Positions 21,801-36,356 of a DNA stretch of 64,000 bases are shown one piece after another (the stretch's first letter is position 1; the number at the start of each line of letters is the position of its first letter). The DNA lies in NCBI RefSeq assembly GCF_947179515.1, contig NC_067485.1, positions 4,106,154-4,170,153 on the forward strand, written 5' to 3'. Both the position numbers and the translations under genes were made by a program. Origin of the DNA: Apodemus sylvaticus. Its lineage: Eukaryota; Chordata; Mammalia; Rodentia; Muridae. The notes under the pieces are model-generated. The model saw nothing but the letters and a program-made list of their open reading frames with translations. It ran no database searches and had not been told where the DNA came from.

Positions 21801-24800
21801 GTGCTTTGGTGTTGCATGTATGTCTAAGAGTGTGTCTTCCACAGAGAATGCACTGTACAGTTTTCTCTTGAAATTATATGTGTGAATAGCACTGTTTAAG
21901 GAAATACAGTGTAGCAGAGTAAAAATAACCACGACTATATTAGAAGTACTTAGTCTGGACGAGAAGAAATCCTGCATTGTGCGAAATTATTTTGGTTTTC
22001 CTAAACAACATGTTGTAACTCTATGTGATTTTGGTGTTGTGTGTATTTCTAAGCATGTATCTTCCACAGAGAATGCACTGTACAAATTTCTGTCTGAAGA
22101 ATATGTGCGAATACTACATTTATAGAAATACAGTGTTGCAGAGTAAAGACAACTATGAATGTGTTAGGAATACTTAATCTGGACAATAAGAAATCCTTCA
22201 TTTTCCAAATTATCTTGTTTTTCCTAAACAACACGTTGTAACTCTATGTGCTTTGGTATTGCGTGTATGTCTAAGCAGGTATCTTCCACAGAGACTGCAC
22301 TGTACATTTTCTGTCAGAAGAATATGAGCAAATACCACATTTTAAGGAAATACAGTGTTGCAGATTAAAGACAAACATGAATGTATTATAAATACTTAAT
22401 TGTCACTAGAAGAAATCCCGCATTGTGCAAAATTATCGTGTTTTTCCTAAACATCATGTGGTAACTTTATTTGCCTTGGTGTTACGTGTATGTCTAAGCA
22501 TGTATCTTCGCCAGAGAATGCACTGTACAGTTTTATCTCGAAAGTATATGGGCGAATAAGCTATTTTAAGGAAATACAGTGTTGCATAGTAAAGACAACC
22601 ATGAATGTTTTAGAAATACTTAATCTGGCGGAGAAGAAATCCCTCATTTTTCAAAATTATCTTGTTTTTCTTAAACAACACGTTGGAACTCTATGTGCTT
22701 TGGGGTTGGGTGTATGTCCAAGCATGTATCTTCCACAGAGTATGAACTGTACAGTTTTCTCTCAGAAGACTATGTGCTAATAACACATTTTAAGGAAAAA
22801 AAAAGGTTTGCAGAGTAAAAACAACCACGAATGTTTTATAAATACTTAATCTGGATGAGAAGAAATCACTCATTTAGCGAAATTATCTTGTTTTTCCTAA
22901 ACAACATGTGGTAACTCTATGTGCTTTGGTGTTGCGTGTATGTCTAAGCATGTATCTTCCACAGAGAATGCACTGTACAGTTTTATCTTGAAAGTATATC
23001 TGCAAATAACACATTTTAAGGAAATACAAGGTTGCAGAATAAAGACAAACACGAAGGTATTAGAAATAGTTCATTGCAAATAAAAGAACTCTTGAAGTGT
23101 GCAAAAATATCGTGTTTTTCCTCAAAAACACGTGGTAACTCTATGTTCTTTGGTTTTGTGTGTATATCTAAGCGTGTATCTACACACAGAATGCACTGTA
23201 GCACTGTATAGTTTTATCTCAAAAGTATATGGGCAAATACGATATTTTAAGGAAATGCAGTGTTGCAGAGTACAGACAACCACGAATGTATTAGAAATAC
23301 TTAATCTGGATGAAAAGAATTCCTGCATCGTGAGAAATTATCTTGTTTTTCCTAAACAACACGTTGTAACTCTACGTGCTTTGGTTTTGCTTGTGTGTCT
23401 AAGCTTGTATTTTCCACAGAGAATGCACTGTACAATTTTCTCTCGGAGGAATATGTGCGAAAACCTCATTTTAAGGAAATACAAAGTTGCAGAGTAATGA
23501 CAACCACGAATGTTTTAGATATACTTAATGTGGACGAAAAGAAATCCCTCATTTTGAGAAATTATCTTGTTTTTCCTAAACAACACGTAGTAACTCTAAG
23601 TGCTTTGGTGTTGCATGTATGTCTAAGCGTGTATCTTCCACAGAGAATGCACTGTACAGTTTTCTCTCAAAATTATATGTGCGAATACCACTGTTAAAGG
23701 AAAAACAGTGTTGCACAGTAAAGAGAACCACGAATGTATTAGAAGTACTTAATCTGGATAAGAAGAAATCCCGCACTGTGCGAAATTATCTTGTTTTCTC
23801 TAAACAACACGTTGTAACTCTATGTTCTTTGGTGTTGCCTGTATGTCTGAGCGTCTATCTTCCTCAGAGAATGCATTGTCCAGTTTTTTTTTTCTGAACT
23901 ATATGTGCGAATACCACTTTTTAAGGAAATACAGTATTGCATAATAAAGACAACAAATGTAATGTATTAGAAATACTTAATGTGGATGAGAAGAAATCCC
24001 ATATTGTGCGAAATTATGTTCTTTTTCCTAAACAACACATTGTAACTCTATGTGCTTTGGTGTTGCGTGTATTTCTAAGCGTGTATCTTCTACAGAGAAT
24101 GCACTGTGCAATTTTCTGTCTGAAGAATATGTGCAAATACCACATTTATAGAAATACAGTGTTGCAGAGTAAAGACAACCATGAATGTTTTAGAAATACT
24201 TAATCTGGACGAGAAGAAATCCCTCAGTTTTTCGAAATTATCTTGTTTTTTCTAAACAACACGTTGTAACTCTATGTGCTTTGGTGTTGCGTGTATGTCT
24301 AAGCATTTATCTTCCACAGAGAGTGCACTGTACAGTTTTCTCTCAGAAGAATATGTGTAAACACCACATTTTACGGAAATACAGTATTGTAGATTGAAGA
24401 CAAACACGAATGTATTAGAAATACTTAATTGCGACTAGAAAAAATCCCGCAGTGTGCGAAATTATTGTGTTTTTCCTAAACACCATGTGGTAATTCCATT
24501 TGCAATAGTGTTGTGTGTATGTCTAAGCTTGTATCTTCCACAGAGAATGCACTGTACAATTTTATCTCGAAAGTATATGGGCGAATACGATATTTTGAGG
24601 AAATACAGTGTTGCATAGTAAAGACAACCATGAATGTTTTAGAAATACTTAATCTGGACGAGAAGAAATCCTGCATTGTGGGAAATTATCTTGTTTTTCC
24701 TAAACAACACGTTGTAACCCTATGTGCTTTGGTGTTGCGTGTATGTCTAAGCATGTATCTTCCACAGAGAATGCACTGTACAGTTTTCTCTCAGAAGAAT

Positions 24801-25218
24801 ATGTGCAAATAACACATTTTAAGGAAATACAAGGTTGCAGAGTAAAGACAAACACAAATATATTAGAAATACTTCATTGCAACTATAAGAAATCCCGCAG
24901 TGGACGAGAAGAAATACCGCATTGTGGGAAATTATCTTGTTTTTTCTAAAGAACACGCTGTAACTCTATGTGCTTTGGTGTTGCGTGCATTTCTAAGCGT
25001 GTATCTTCCACAGAGAATGCATTGTACAAATTTCTCTCAGAAGAATATGTGTGAATACGAACTTTTAAGGAAATAGAGAGTTGCAGAGTAATGAGAACCA
25101 TGAATGTTTTAGAAATACTTAATGTGGACGAGAAGAAATCCCTCATTTTGAGAAATTATCTTGTTTTTCCTAAACAACACGTTGTAACTCTAAGTGCTTT
25201 GGTGTTGCATGTATGTCT
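15891..25218 (+). repeat. HOR domain 2 (2.93-3.39-kb units)
   Basis: An unusual AAGAGTGTGTCTTCC variant marks unit starts at 15891, 18900, 21826 and 25219, giving unit lengths of 3009, 2926 and 3393 bp (about 13 to 15 monomers). Other pairs agree on 2926-2929 bp: 19123/22049, 20171/23099 and 20647/23576. Several monomers here carry a double GCACTGTAGCACTGTA insertion in the conserved block (for example near 14504, 17257, 17936, 20267 and 23193), which is rare elsewhere. Units 2 and 3 look most alike. Confidence 0.8.
18595..18611 (-). promoter_or_regulatory. CENP-B box-like motif (perfect minimal match)
   Basis: The minus strand reads TTTCGCACGATGCGGGA. All nine required bases are present at the same monomer position. 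This is the only perfect copy I found in HOR domain 2. Confidence 0.6.
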
Positions 25219-26320
25219 AAGAGTGTGTCTTCCACAGAGAATGCATTGTACAGTTTTCTCTTGAAATTATATGTGTGAATAGCACTGTTTAAGGAAATAT
25301 AGTGTAGCAGAGTAAAGACAACCACGACTGTATTAGAAGTACTTAATCTGGACGAGAAGAAATCCTGCATTGTGTGAAATTATCTTGGTTTTCCTAAACA
25401 ACACGTTGTAACTCTATGTGATTTTGGTGTTGTGTGTATTTCTAAGCGTGTATCTTCCACAGAGAATGCACTGTACAATTTTCTGTCTGAAGAATATTTG
25501 CGAATACTACATTTATAGAAATACCGTGTTGCAGAGTAGACAACCATGAATGTTTTAGGAATACTTAATCTGGACAAGAAGAAATCCCTCATTTTCGAAA
25601 TTATCTTGTTTTTCCTAAACAACACGTTGAAACACTATGTGCTTTGGTGTTGCGTGTATTTCTAAGCGTGTATTTTCCACAGAGAATGCACTGTACAAAT
25701 TTCTCTCGGAAGAATATGTGTCAATACCACCTTTTAAGGAAATAGAGAGTTGCAGAGTAATGAGAACCATGAATGTTTTAGAAATACTTAATGTGAACAA
25801 GAACAAATCCCTCATTTTGAGAAATTATCTTGTTTTTCCTGAACAACACGTTGTAACTCTAAGTGCTTTGGTGTTGCATGTATGTCTAAGAGTGTATCTT
25901 CCACAGAGAATGCACTGTACAGTTTTCTCTCGAAATTATATATGCAAATACCACTGTTTAAGGAAATACAGTGTTGCAGAGAAAAGACAAGCGCGAATGT
26001 ATTAGAAGTACTTAATCTGGACTAGAAGAAATCCCACATTGTGCCAAATTATCTTATTTTTCTGAAACAACACGTTGTAACACTATGTGCTTTGGTGTAG
26101 CGTGTATGTCTAAGCGGGTATCTTCCACAGAGTATGCACTGTACAGTTTTCTTTCTGACCTATATGTGCGAATACCACATTTTAAGGAAATACAGTGTTG
26201 CAGATTACAGACAACCACGAATGTATTAGAAATACATAATCGCGACCAGAAGAAATTCCGTATTGTGCAAAATTATCTTGTTTTTCCTAAACAAGACGTT
26301 GTAACACTATGTGCTTTGGT

Positions 26321-29300
26321 GTTGAATGTATATCTATGCTTAAATCTTCCATAGAGAGTGCACCTTACATTTTACTCTCAGAAGAATATGTGTAAATATG
26401 ACATTTTAAGGAAATACAGGGTTTCAGAGTAAAGACAACCACGAATGTTTTAGAAACACTTAATCGTGATCACAAGAAATTACCCAATGTGCAAAATTAT
26501 CTTGTTTTTCCTAAACAACACGTTGTAAATCTGTGTGCTTTGGTGTTGCATGAATATCTAAGTGGGTATCTTCCAAACGGAATGCACTGTACAGTTTTTT
26601 CTCGAGAGTATTTGTGCGAATATCATACTTTAAGGAAATACTGTGTTGCAGAGTAAAGACAACCACGAATTTATTAGAAATACTTAATGTGGATGAAAGA
26701 AATTGGGCATTGCGCGAAATTATCTTGTTTTTCCTGAACAGCAGGTTGTAACTCTCTGTGCTTTGGTGTTGCGTGTATGCCTAAGCGTATATCTTCCACA
26801 GAGAATGCACTGTACAATTTTTCACGGAAGAATATGTGGGCATAACACATTTTAAAGAAATACAGGGTTGCAGAGTAAAGACAAACATGAATGTTTTAGA
26901 AATTGTTAATCTGCACGAGAAGAAATCCCTCATGTTGCAAAATTATCTTTTTTTTCTAAACAATACATTGTAACTCTATGTGCTTTGATGTTGTGTGTAT
27001 GTTTAAGCATGTATCTATCTTCCTCAGAGAATGAACTGTACAGTTTTGTATTGAAATTATATGTGCAAGTAACACATTTTAAGGAAATACAGTGTTGCAG
27101 AGTAAAGACAACCACGAATGTATTAAAAGTACTTAATCTGGACGAGAAGAAATCCCACCTTGTGCGAAATTATCTTGTTTTTCCTATACCATACTTTGTA
27201 ACTATATGTGCATTGGTGTTGTATGTATGTCTAAGCGTGTATCTTCCACAGAGCATGCACTGTACAGTTTTCTTTCTGAACTATACGTGTGAATACCACA
27301 TTTTAAGGAAATACAGTGTTGCAGAATAAAGACAACCACAAATGTATTAGAAATACATAATCGCGATGAGAAGAAATCCCGAATTTCAAAAATATCGTGT
27401 TTTTCCTAAACAACACGATGTAACTCTATGTGCTTTGCTGTTGCGTGTATGTCTTAGCATGTATCTTCCACAGTGTATGCACTGTAAATTTTTCTCTTGG
27501 AATTATATGTGCGAATACCATATTTTAAGGAAATACAGGGTGGCAGAGAAAAGACAACCACAAATATTTTGGAAATACTTAATCTGGACAAAAAGAAAAC
27601 CCTCATTTTGAGAAATTATCTTGTTTTCCTAAACAACACGTTCCAACTCTATGTGCTTTGGTGTTGCGTGTATGTCTCGGTGTATATCTTCCCCAGAGAA
27701 TGCACTGTACAATTTTCTGTCTGAAGAATGTGTTCAAATACCACATTTATAGGAATACGGTGTTGCAGATTGAAGACAACCATGAATGTTTTAGAAATAC
27801 TTAATCTGGACGAGAAGAAATCCCTCATTTTTCGAAATTATCTTGTTTTTCCTAAACAACACGTTGTACCTCTATGTGCTTTGGTGTTGCGTGTATGTCT
27901 AAGCATGCATCTTCCACAGAGTATGCACTGTACAGTTTTCTCTTAGAAGACTATGTGCGAATTTTAAGGAAATTTAGTGGAAATTTTAAGGAAATACAGT
28001 GTTGCAGAATAAAGACAACCACGAATGTATTAGAAGTAATTAATCTGGACGAGAAGAAATCCTGCCTTGTGCGAAATTATCTTGTTTTTCCTAAATCACA
28101 CTTTGTAACTATATGTGCATTGGTGTTGTATGTATGTCTAAGCGTGTATCTTCCACAGAGCATGCACTGTAGAGTTTTCTTTCTGAACTATACGTGCGAA
28201 TACCACATTTTAAGGAAATACCGTGTTGCAGAATAAAGACAACCACAAATGTATTAGAAATACTTAATCACGACGAGAAGAAATCCCGCATTTTCAAAAA
28301 TATCTTGTTTTTCCTAAACAACACTATGTAACTCTATGTGCTTTGCTGTTGCGTGTATGTCTAAGGATGTATCTTCCACAGAGTATGCACTGTAAATTTT
28401 TCTCTCGGAATTATTTGTGTGAATACCATATTTTAAGGAAACACCGGGTTGCAGAGAAAAGACAACCACTAATGTTTTGGAAATACTTAATCTGGACAAG
28501 AAGAAAACCCTCATTTTACGAAATTATCTTGTTTTCCTAAACAACACGTTGCAACTCTATGTGCTTTGGTGTTTCGTGAATGTCTAAGTGTATATCTTCC
28601 ACAGAGAATGCACTGTACAATTTTTTTCTAGGAAAAATATGTGCATTACAACATTTTAAGGAAATACATTGTTTCAGAGTAAAGACAACCATGGATGTTT
28701 TAGAAATACTTAATGTGGACGAGAAGAAATCCCTCATTTTGAAAAATTATCTTGGTTTTCCTAAACAACACGTTGTAACTCTATGTGCTTTGGTGTTTCA
28801 TGAATGTCTAAGCGTGTATCTTCCACAGAGAATGAACTGTACAGTTTTCTCTTGAAATTATATGTGAGAATACCACTGTTTAAGTAAATACAGTGTTGCA
28901 GTGTAAAGACAAACAGGAATGAATTAGATATACTTACTTGCGACTAAAAGAAATCCCACAGTGTGCGAAATTATCGTGTTTTTCCTTAACATCAGGAGGT
29001 AAATCTATGTGCTTTGGTGTTACGTTTATGTCTAAGCGTGTGTCCTCCACAGAGAATGCACTGCACAGTTTTAACTCGAAAGTATATGTGTGAATACGAT
29101 ATTTTTGAGAAATACAGTGTTGCAGAGTAAAGACAACCACAAATGTATTAGAAATACTTAATCGCGACCAGAAGAAATCCCGTATTGTGCAAAATTATCT
29201 TGTTTTTCTAAAGAAGACGTAGTAATTCTATGTACTTTGGTGTTGTGTGTATGTCTAAGCATTTATCTTCCACAGAGAATGCACTGCACAGTTTTTTCTT

Positions 29301-32300
29301 GGAATAATATGTGCGAATACCACATATTAAGGAAATACAGGGTTGCAGAGAAAAGACAACCATGAATGATTTAGAAATACTTAATCTGAACAAGAAGTAA
29401 TCCCTCATTGTTCAAAATTATCTTGTCTTTCCTAAACAACACCTTGTAAATCTATGTGCTTTGGTGTTGAATGAATATCTATGCTTATATCTTCCATAGA
29501 GAGTGCACCTTACATTTTACTCCCGGAAGAATATGTGTGAATATCACATTTTAAGGAAATACAGGGTTGCAGAGTAAAGACAACCACGAATGTTTTAGAA
29601 ACACTTTTTCGTGATCAAAAGAAATTACCCAATGTGCAAAATTATCTTGTTTTTCCTAAACAACACGTTGTAACTCTGTGTGCTTTGGTGTTGCATGTAT
29701 ATCTAAGTGTATCTTCCAAACAGAATGCACTGTACAGTTTTTTTCTCGAGAGTATTTGTGTGAATACCATATTTTAAGGAAATACTGTGTTGCAGAGTAA
29801 AGACAACCACGAATTTATTAGAAATACTTAATGTGGATGAAAAAAATTTTGCATTGCGCGAAATTATCTTGTTTTTCCTGAACAACACTTTGTAACTCTC
29901 TGTGCTTTGGTGTTGCGTGTATGGCTAAGTGTATATCTTCCACAGAGAATGCACTGTACAATTTTTCTCGGAAGAATATGTGAGCATACCACATTTTAAA
30001 AAAATACAGGGTTGCAGAGTAAAGACAAACATGAATGTTTTAGAAATTGTTAATCTGGACGAGAAGAAATCCCTCATTTTTCAAAATTATCTTGTTTTTT
30101 CTAAACAATACATTGTAACTCTATGTGCTTTGGTGTTGCATGTATGTCTAAGTGTGTATCTTCCTCAGAGAATGAACTGTACAGTTTTGTATTGAAATTA
30201 TATGTGCGAATAACACATTTTAAGGAAATACTGTGTTGCAGACTAAAGACAACCACGAATGTATTAGAAGTACTTAATCTGGACGAGAAGAAATCCCGCC
30301 TTGTGCGAAATTATCCTGTTTTTCCAAAACCGTACTTTGTAACTATATGTACATTGGTGTTATATGTATGTATAAGCATGTATCTTCCACAGAGCATGCA
30401 CTGTACAGTTTTTATTCTGAACTATATGTGCGAATACCACACTTTAAGGAAATACAGTGTTGCAGAATAAAGACAACCACAAATGTATTAGAAATACTTA
30501 ATTGCGACGAGAAGAAATCCCGCATTTTCAAAAATATCTTGTTTTTCCTAAACTACACGATGTAACTCTATGTGCTTTGATATTGCGTGTATGTCTAAGC
30601 ATGTATCTTCCACAGAGTATGCACTGTAAATTTTTCTCTCAGAATTATATGTGTGAATACCATATTTTAAGGAAATACAGGGTTGCAGAGAAAAGACAAC
30701 CATGAATGTTTTGGAAATACTTAATCTGGACAAGAAGAAAACCCTCATTTTGTGAAGTTATCTTGTTTTCCTAAACAACACATTGCAACTCTATATGCTT
30801 TGGTGTTGCGTGTATTTCTAAGTGTATATCTTCCACAGAGAATGCACTGTACATTTCTTTCTAGGAAGAATATGTGCGATACAACATTTTAAGGAAATAC
30901 AGAGTTTCAGAGTAAAGACAACCATGGATGTTTTAGAAATACTTAATGTGGACGAGAAGAAATTCCTCATTTTGAAAAATTATCTTGGTTTTCCTAAACA
31001 GCACGTTGTAACTCTATGTGCTTTAGTGTTGCATGAATGTCTAAGCGTTTATCTTCCACAGAGAATGCACTGTACAGTTTTCTCTCAAATTATATGTGGA
31101 AATACCACTGTTTAAGTAAATACAGTATTGCAGAGTAAAGACAAACAGGAATGAATTAGTTATACTTAATTGCGACTAAAAGAAATCCCACAGTGTGCGT
31201 AATTATCATGTTTTTCCTTAACAACAGGAGGTAAATCTATGTGCTTTTGTGTTGCGTGTATGTCTAAGCGTGTATCCTCCACAGAGAATGCACTGTACCG
31301 TTTTAACTGGAAAGTATATGTGTAAATACGATACTTTTGAGAAATAAAGTGTTGCAGAGTAAAGACAACCACGAATGTATTAGAAATACTTAATCTGGAC
31401 GAGAAGAAATCCTGCATTGTGAGAAATTATCTTGTTTTTCCTAAACAACACGTTGTAACTCTATGTGCTTTGGTGTTGCGTGTATGTCTAAGCGTTTATC
31501 TTCCACAGGGAATGCACTGTACAATTTTCTCTCAGAAGAATATGTGCGAATACCACATTTTAAGGAAGTACAGGGTTGCAGAATTAAGAAACCATGAATA
31601 TCTTAGAAATACTTAATCTGAACAAGAAGAAATCTCTCATTGTGTGACATTTTCATATTTATCCTAAACAAGACATTGTAACTCTGTGTGCTTTTGTGTT
31701 GCGGGTATGTCTAAGCGTGTATCTTCCACAGAGAATGCACTGTACAGTTTTCTTTCTGAACTATATGTGCGAATACCACATTTTAAGGAAATACAGTGTT
31801 GCAGATTACAGACAACCACGAATGTATTAGAAATACTTAATCGCTACTAGAAGAAATCCTGTATTGTGCATAATTATCATTTTTTTCCTAAACAAGACGT
31901 TGTCATTCTATGTACTTTGGTCTTGCCTGTTTGTCTAAGCATGTATCTTCCACAGAGAATGAACTGTACAGTTTTTTTCTTGGAATAATATGTGCGAATA
32001 CCACATATTAAGGAAATACAGGGTTGCAGAGAAAAGACAACCACGAATGATTTAGAAATACTTAATCTGGACGAGAAGAAATCCCACATTGTGCGAAAAT
32101 ATCTTGTTTTTCCTAAACAACACGTTGTAACTCTATGTTCTTTGGTGTTGCGTGTATGTCCAAGCGAATATCTTCCACAGAGAATGCACTGTACAATTTT
32201 CTCTCTGAAGAATATGTGCGAATACCACATTTTAAGGAAGGACATTGTTGCAGAATTTAGTAACCAAGAATATCTTAGAAATACTTACTCTGAACAAGAA

Positions 32301-35300
32301 GAAATCCCTCATGTGCGACATTATCTTGTTTTTCCTAAACAACACGTTGTAACTCTATGTGCTTTTGTGTTGCGTGTATGTCTAAGCGAGTATCTTCCAC
32401 TTAGAATGCACTGTACAATTTTCTATCAGAAGAATATGTGCGAATACCATATTTTAAGGAAATACATTTTTGCAGAGTAAAGACAACCATGAATGTTTTA
32501 GAAATATTTAATCTGAATAAGAAGAAATCCCTCATTGTTCGAAATTATCTTGTCTTTCCTAAACAACACGTTGTAACACTATGTGCTTTGGTGTTGAATG
32601 TATATCTATGCTTATGTCTTCCGTAGAGAGTGCACCTTACATTTTATTCTCATAAGAATATGTGTGAATACCACATTTTAAGGAAATACAGGATTGCAGA
32701 GTGAAGACAAACACGAATGTTTTAGAAACACTTAATCGTGATCACAAGAAATTACCCAATGTGCAAAATTATCTTGTTTTTCCTAAACAACACGTTATAA
32801 CTCTGTGTGCTTTGGTGTTGCATGTATATCTAAGTGGGTATCTTCAAGACAGAATGCACTGTACATTTTTTTCTCGAGAGTATTTGTGCAAATACCATAT
32901 TTTAAGGAAATACTGTGTTGCAGAGTAAAGACAACCACGAATTTATTCGAAATACTTAATGTGGATGAAAGAAATTGTGCATTGCGTGAAATTTTCTTCT
33001 TTTTCCTAAACAACACGTTGTAACTCTCTGTACTTTGGTGTTGCCTGTGTGGCTAAGCATATATCTTCCACAGAGAATGCACTGTACAATTTTTCTCGGA
33101 AGAATATGTGGGCATACCACATTTTAAAGAAATACAGGGTTGCAGAGTAAAGACAAACATGAATGTTTTAGAAATTGTTAATATGGACGAGAAGAAATAC
33201 CTCATTTTGAGAAATTATCTTGTTTTTCCTAAACAACACCTTGTAACTCTAAATGCTTTGGTGTTGCATGTATGTCTAAGCATGTATCTTCCACAGAGAA
33301 TGCACTTAACAGATTTCTCTCGAAATTATATGTGCAAATACCACTGTTAAGGACAAACAGTGTTGTAGAGTAAAGACAACCACGAAATACTTAATCTGGA
33401 TGAGAAAAAATCCCGCATTGTGAGAAATTATGTTGTTTTTCCTATACAACATGTTGTAACTCTATGTGCTTTGGTGTTGCGTGTATTTCTAAGCGTGTAT
33501 CTTCCACAGAGAATGCATTGTACAGTTTTCTTTCTGAACTATATGAGCGAATACCACATTTTAGGGAAATAGAGTGTTGCAGAATAAAGACAACCAGGAA
33601 TGTATTAGAAATATGATATATGGACGAGAAGAAATCCCGAATTGTGCAAATTTTTTTCCTAAACAATACATTATAACTCTATGCGCGTTGGTATGCGTGT
33701 ATGTCTAAGCATGTATCTACACATGGAATGCTGCACTGTAGCACTGTACAGTTTTATCTCGAGAGTATATGGGCAAATACGATATTTTAAGGAAATACAG
33801 TGTTGCAGAGTAAAGACAACCACGAATGTATTAGAAATATTTAATCTGGATGAGAAGAATTCTCACATTGTGCGAAATTATCTTGTTTTTCCTAAACAAC
33901 ACGTTGTAACTCTATGTGCTTTTGTGTTGCATGTATTTCTAAGCGTGAATCTTCCACAGAGAATGTACTGTACAATTTTCTATCTGAAGAATATGTGTGA
34001 ATACCACATTTGCAGAAATACAGTGTTGCAGAGTGAAGACAACCATGAATGTTTTAGAAATACTTAATCTGGACAAGAAGAAATCCCTCATTTTTCGAAA
34101 TTTTCTTGTGTTTCCTAAAAAACACGTTGTAACTCTGTGTGCTTTGGTGTTGCGTGTATGTCTAACCATGTATCTTCCACAGAGAATGCACTGTACAGCT
34201 TTCTCTCAGAAGAATATGTGCAAATACCACATTTTAAGGAAATACAGTCTTGCACAGTAAAGACAAACATGAATGTTTTAGAAATACTTAATTGCGACTA
34301 GAAGAAATCCCTCAGTGTGCGAAATTATCGTGTTTTTCCTAATCAACATGTGGTAACTCTATTTGCTTTGGTGTTGCGTGTATGTCTAAGCGTGTAACTT
34401 CCACAGCGAATGCACTGTACAGTTTCAGCTCAGAAGAATATGTGCAAATACCACATTTTAAGGAAATACAGTCTTGCAGATTAAAGACAAACATGATTGT
34501 ATTAGAAATACTTAATCTGGACAAGAAGAAAACCCTCATTTTGCGAAATTATCTTGTTTTCCTAAACAAACCGTTGTAACTCTATGGGCTTTGGTGCTGC
34601 ATGTATGGCTAAGGGTTCATCTTCCACAGAGAATGCTCTGTACATTATTTCTAGGAAAAATATGTGTGAATACAACATTTTAAGGAAATACAGAGTTTCA
34701 GAGTAACGACAACCTTGAATGTTTTAGAAATACTTATTGTGGACGAGAGGAAATCCCTCATTTTGATAAATTATCTTGTTTTTCCTAAACAACACATTGT
34801 AACTCTATGTGCTTTGGTGTTGCATGTATGTCTAAGCGTGTATCTTCCACAGAGAATGCACTGTACAGATCTCTCTCGAAATTATATGTGCGAATACCAC
34901 TGTTTAAGGAAATACAGTGTTGCAGAGTAAAGACAACCACGAATGTATTAGAAGTACTTAATCTGGACTAGAAAAAATCACTCATTGGGCCAAATTATCT
35001 TGTTTTTCTGAAACAACACGTTGTAAATCTATGTGCTTTGGTGTTGCGTGTATGTCAAAGTGTGTATCTTACACAGAGAATGCACTGTACGGTTTTCTTT
35101 CTGAACTATATGTTCGAATACCACATTTTAAGGAAACACAGTGTTGCAGATTACAGACAACCATGAATGTATTAGAAATACTTAATCGCAACCAGAAGAA
35201 ATCCCGTATTGTGTAAAATTATCTTGTTTTTCCTAAAGAGGACGTTGTTATTCTATGTACTTTGTTGTTGAGTGTATGTATAAGCATGTATCTTCCACAG

Positions 35301-36356
35301 AGAATGCACTGTACAGTTTTTTCTTGGAATAATATGTGCGAATACCACATATTAAGGAAATACAGGATGGCAGAGAATAGACAACCACGAATGATTTAGA
35401 AATACTTAATCTGGACGAGAAGAAATCCCACATTGTGTGAAAATATCTTGTTTTTCCTAAACAACACGATGTAACTCTATGTGCTTTGGTGTTGCTTGTA
35501 TGGCTAAGCGTGTATCTTCCACAGAGAATGCACTGTGCGAATACCACATTTTAAGGAAGGACAGGGTTGCAGAATTAAGTAACCAAGAATATCTTAGAAA
35601 TAGTTACTCTGAACAAGAAGAAATCCCTCATTGTGCGACATTATCTTGTTTTTCCTAAACAACACGTTGTAACTCTATGTACTTTGGTGTTGCGTATATA
35701 TCTAAGCATGTATCTTCCACAGAGAATGTACTGTACAGTTTTTTCTTGGAATAATATGTACGAATAACACATTTTAAGGAAATACAGGGTTGCAGAGTAA
35801 GACAACCACGAATGTTTTAGAAACACTTAATCGTGATCACAAGAAATTACCCAATGTGCAAAATTATCTTGTTTTTCCTAAACAACACGTTGTAACTCTG
35901 TGTGCTTTGGTGTTGCATGTATATCTAAGTGGGTATCTTCCAAACAGAATGCACTGTACAGATTTTTCTCGAGAGTATTTGTGCAAATGCCATATATTAA
36001 GGAAATACTGTGTTGCAGAGTAAAGACAACCCCGAATTTATTAAAAATACTTAATGTGGATGAAAGAAATTGTGCATTGCGTGAAATTATCTTGATTTTC
36101 CTAAACAACACGTTGTAACTCTGTGCTTTTGTGTTGCCTGTATGTCTAAGCGTGGATTGTCCACAGAGAATGCACGGTACAATTTTCTCTCTGTAGAATA
36201 TGTGCGAATACCACATTTTAAGGAAATACATTGTTGCAGAGTAAAGACAACCATGAATGTTTTAGAAATACTTAATCTGAACAAGAAGAAATACTTCATT
36301 GTGTGAAATTTTCTTGTATTTCCTAAACAAAAGGTTGTGACTCTATGTACTTTGGT
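26321..36356 (+). repeat. HOR domain 3 (~3.13-kb units, 14 monomers)
   Basis: A GTTGAATG variant followed by ATCTATGCTT and a TTCC(A/G)TAGAGAGTGCACC block occurs at 26321, 29466 and 32593 (spacing 3145 and 3127 bp). A related copy at 36357 ends a longer 3764-bp interval. A second landmark, a CTGTGTTGCAG variant followed by GAATTTATT, recurs near 26640, 29780, 32910 and 36007, supporting the same period. Smaller duplications of about 10 monomers (28314/30548) overlie this pattern. Confidence 0.75.
30294..30310 (-). promoter_or_regulatory. CENP-B box-like motif (perfect minimal match)
   Basis: The minus strand reads TTTCGCACAAGGCGGGA. All nine required bases are present at the same monomer position. 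This is the only perfect copy I found in HOR domain 3. Confidence 0.6.

Noticed and set aside
31992..32480. Long satellite reading frame (162 codons), and dozens of similar 60-135-codon frames on both strands
   Set aside because: They are translations of the satellite in whichever frame happens to be open. The ~223-bp monomer shifts frame each time, similar peptides appear in several frames and on both strands, and ends fall at random places in the monomer.
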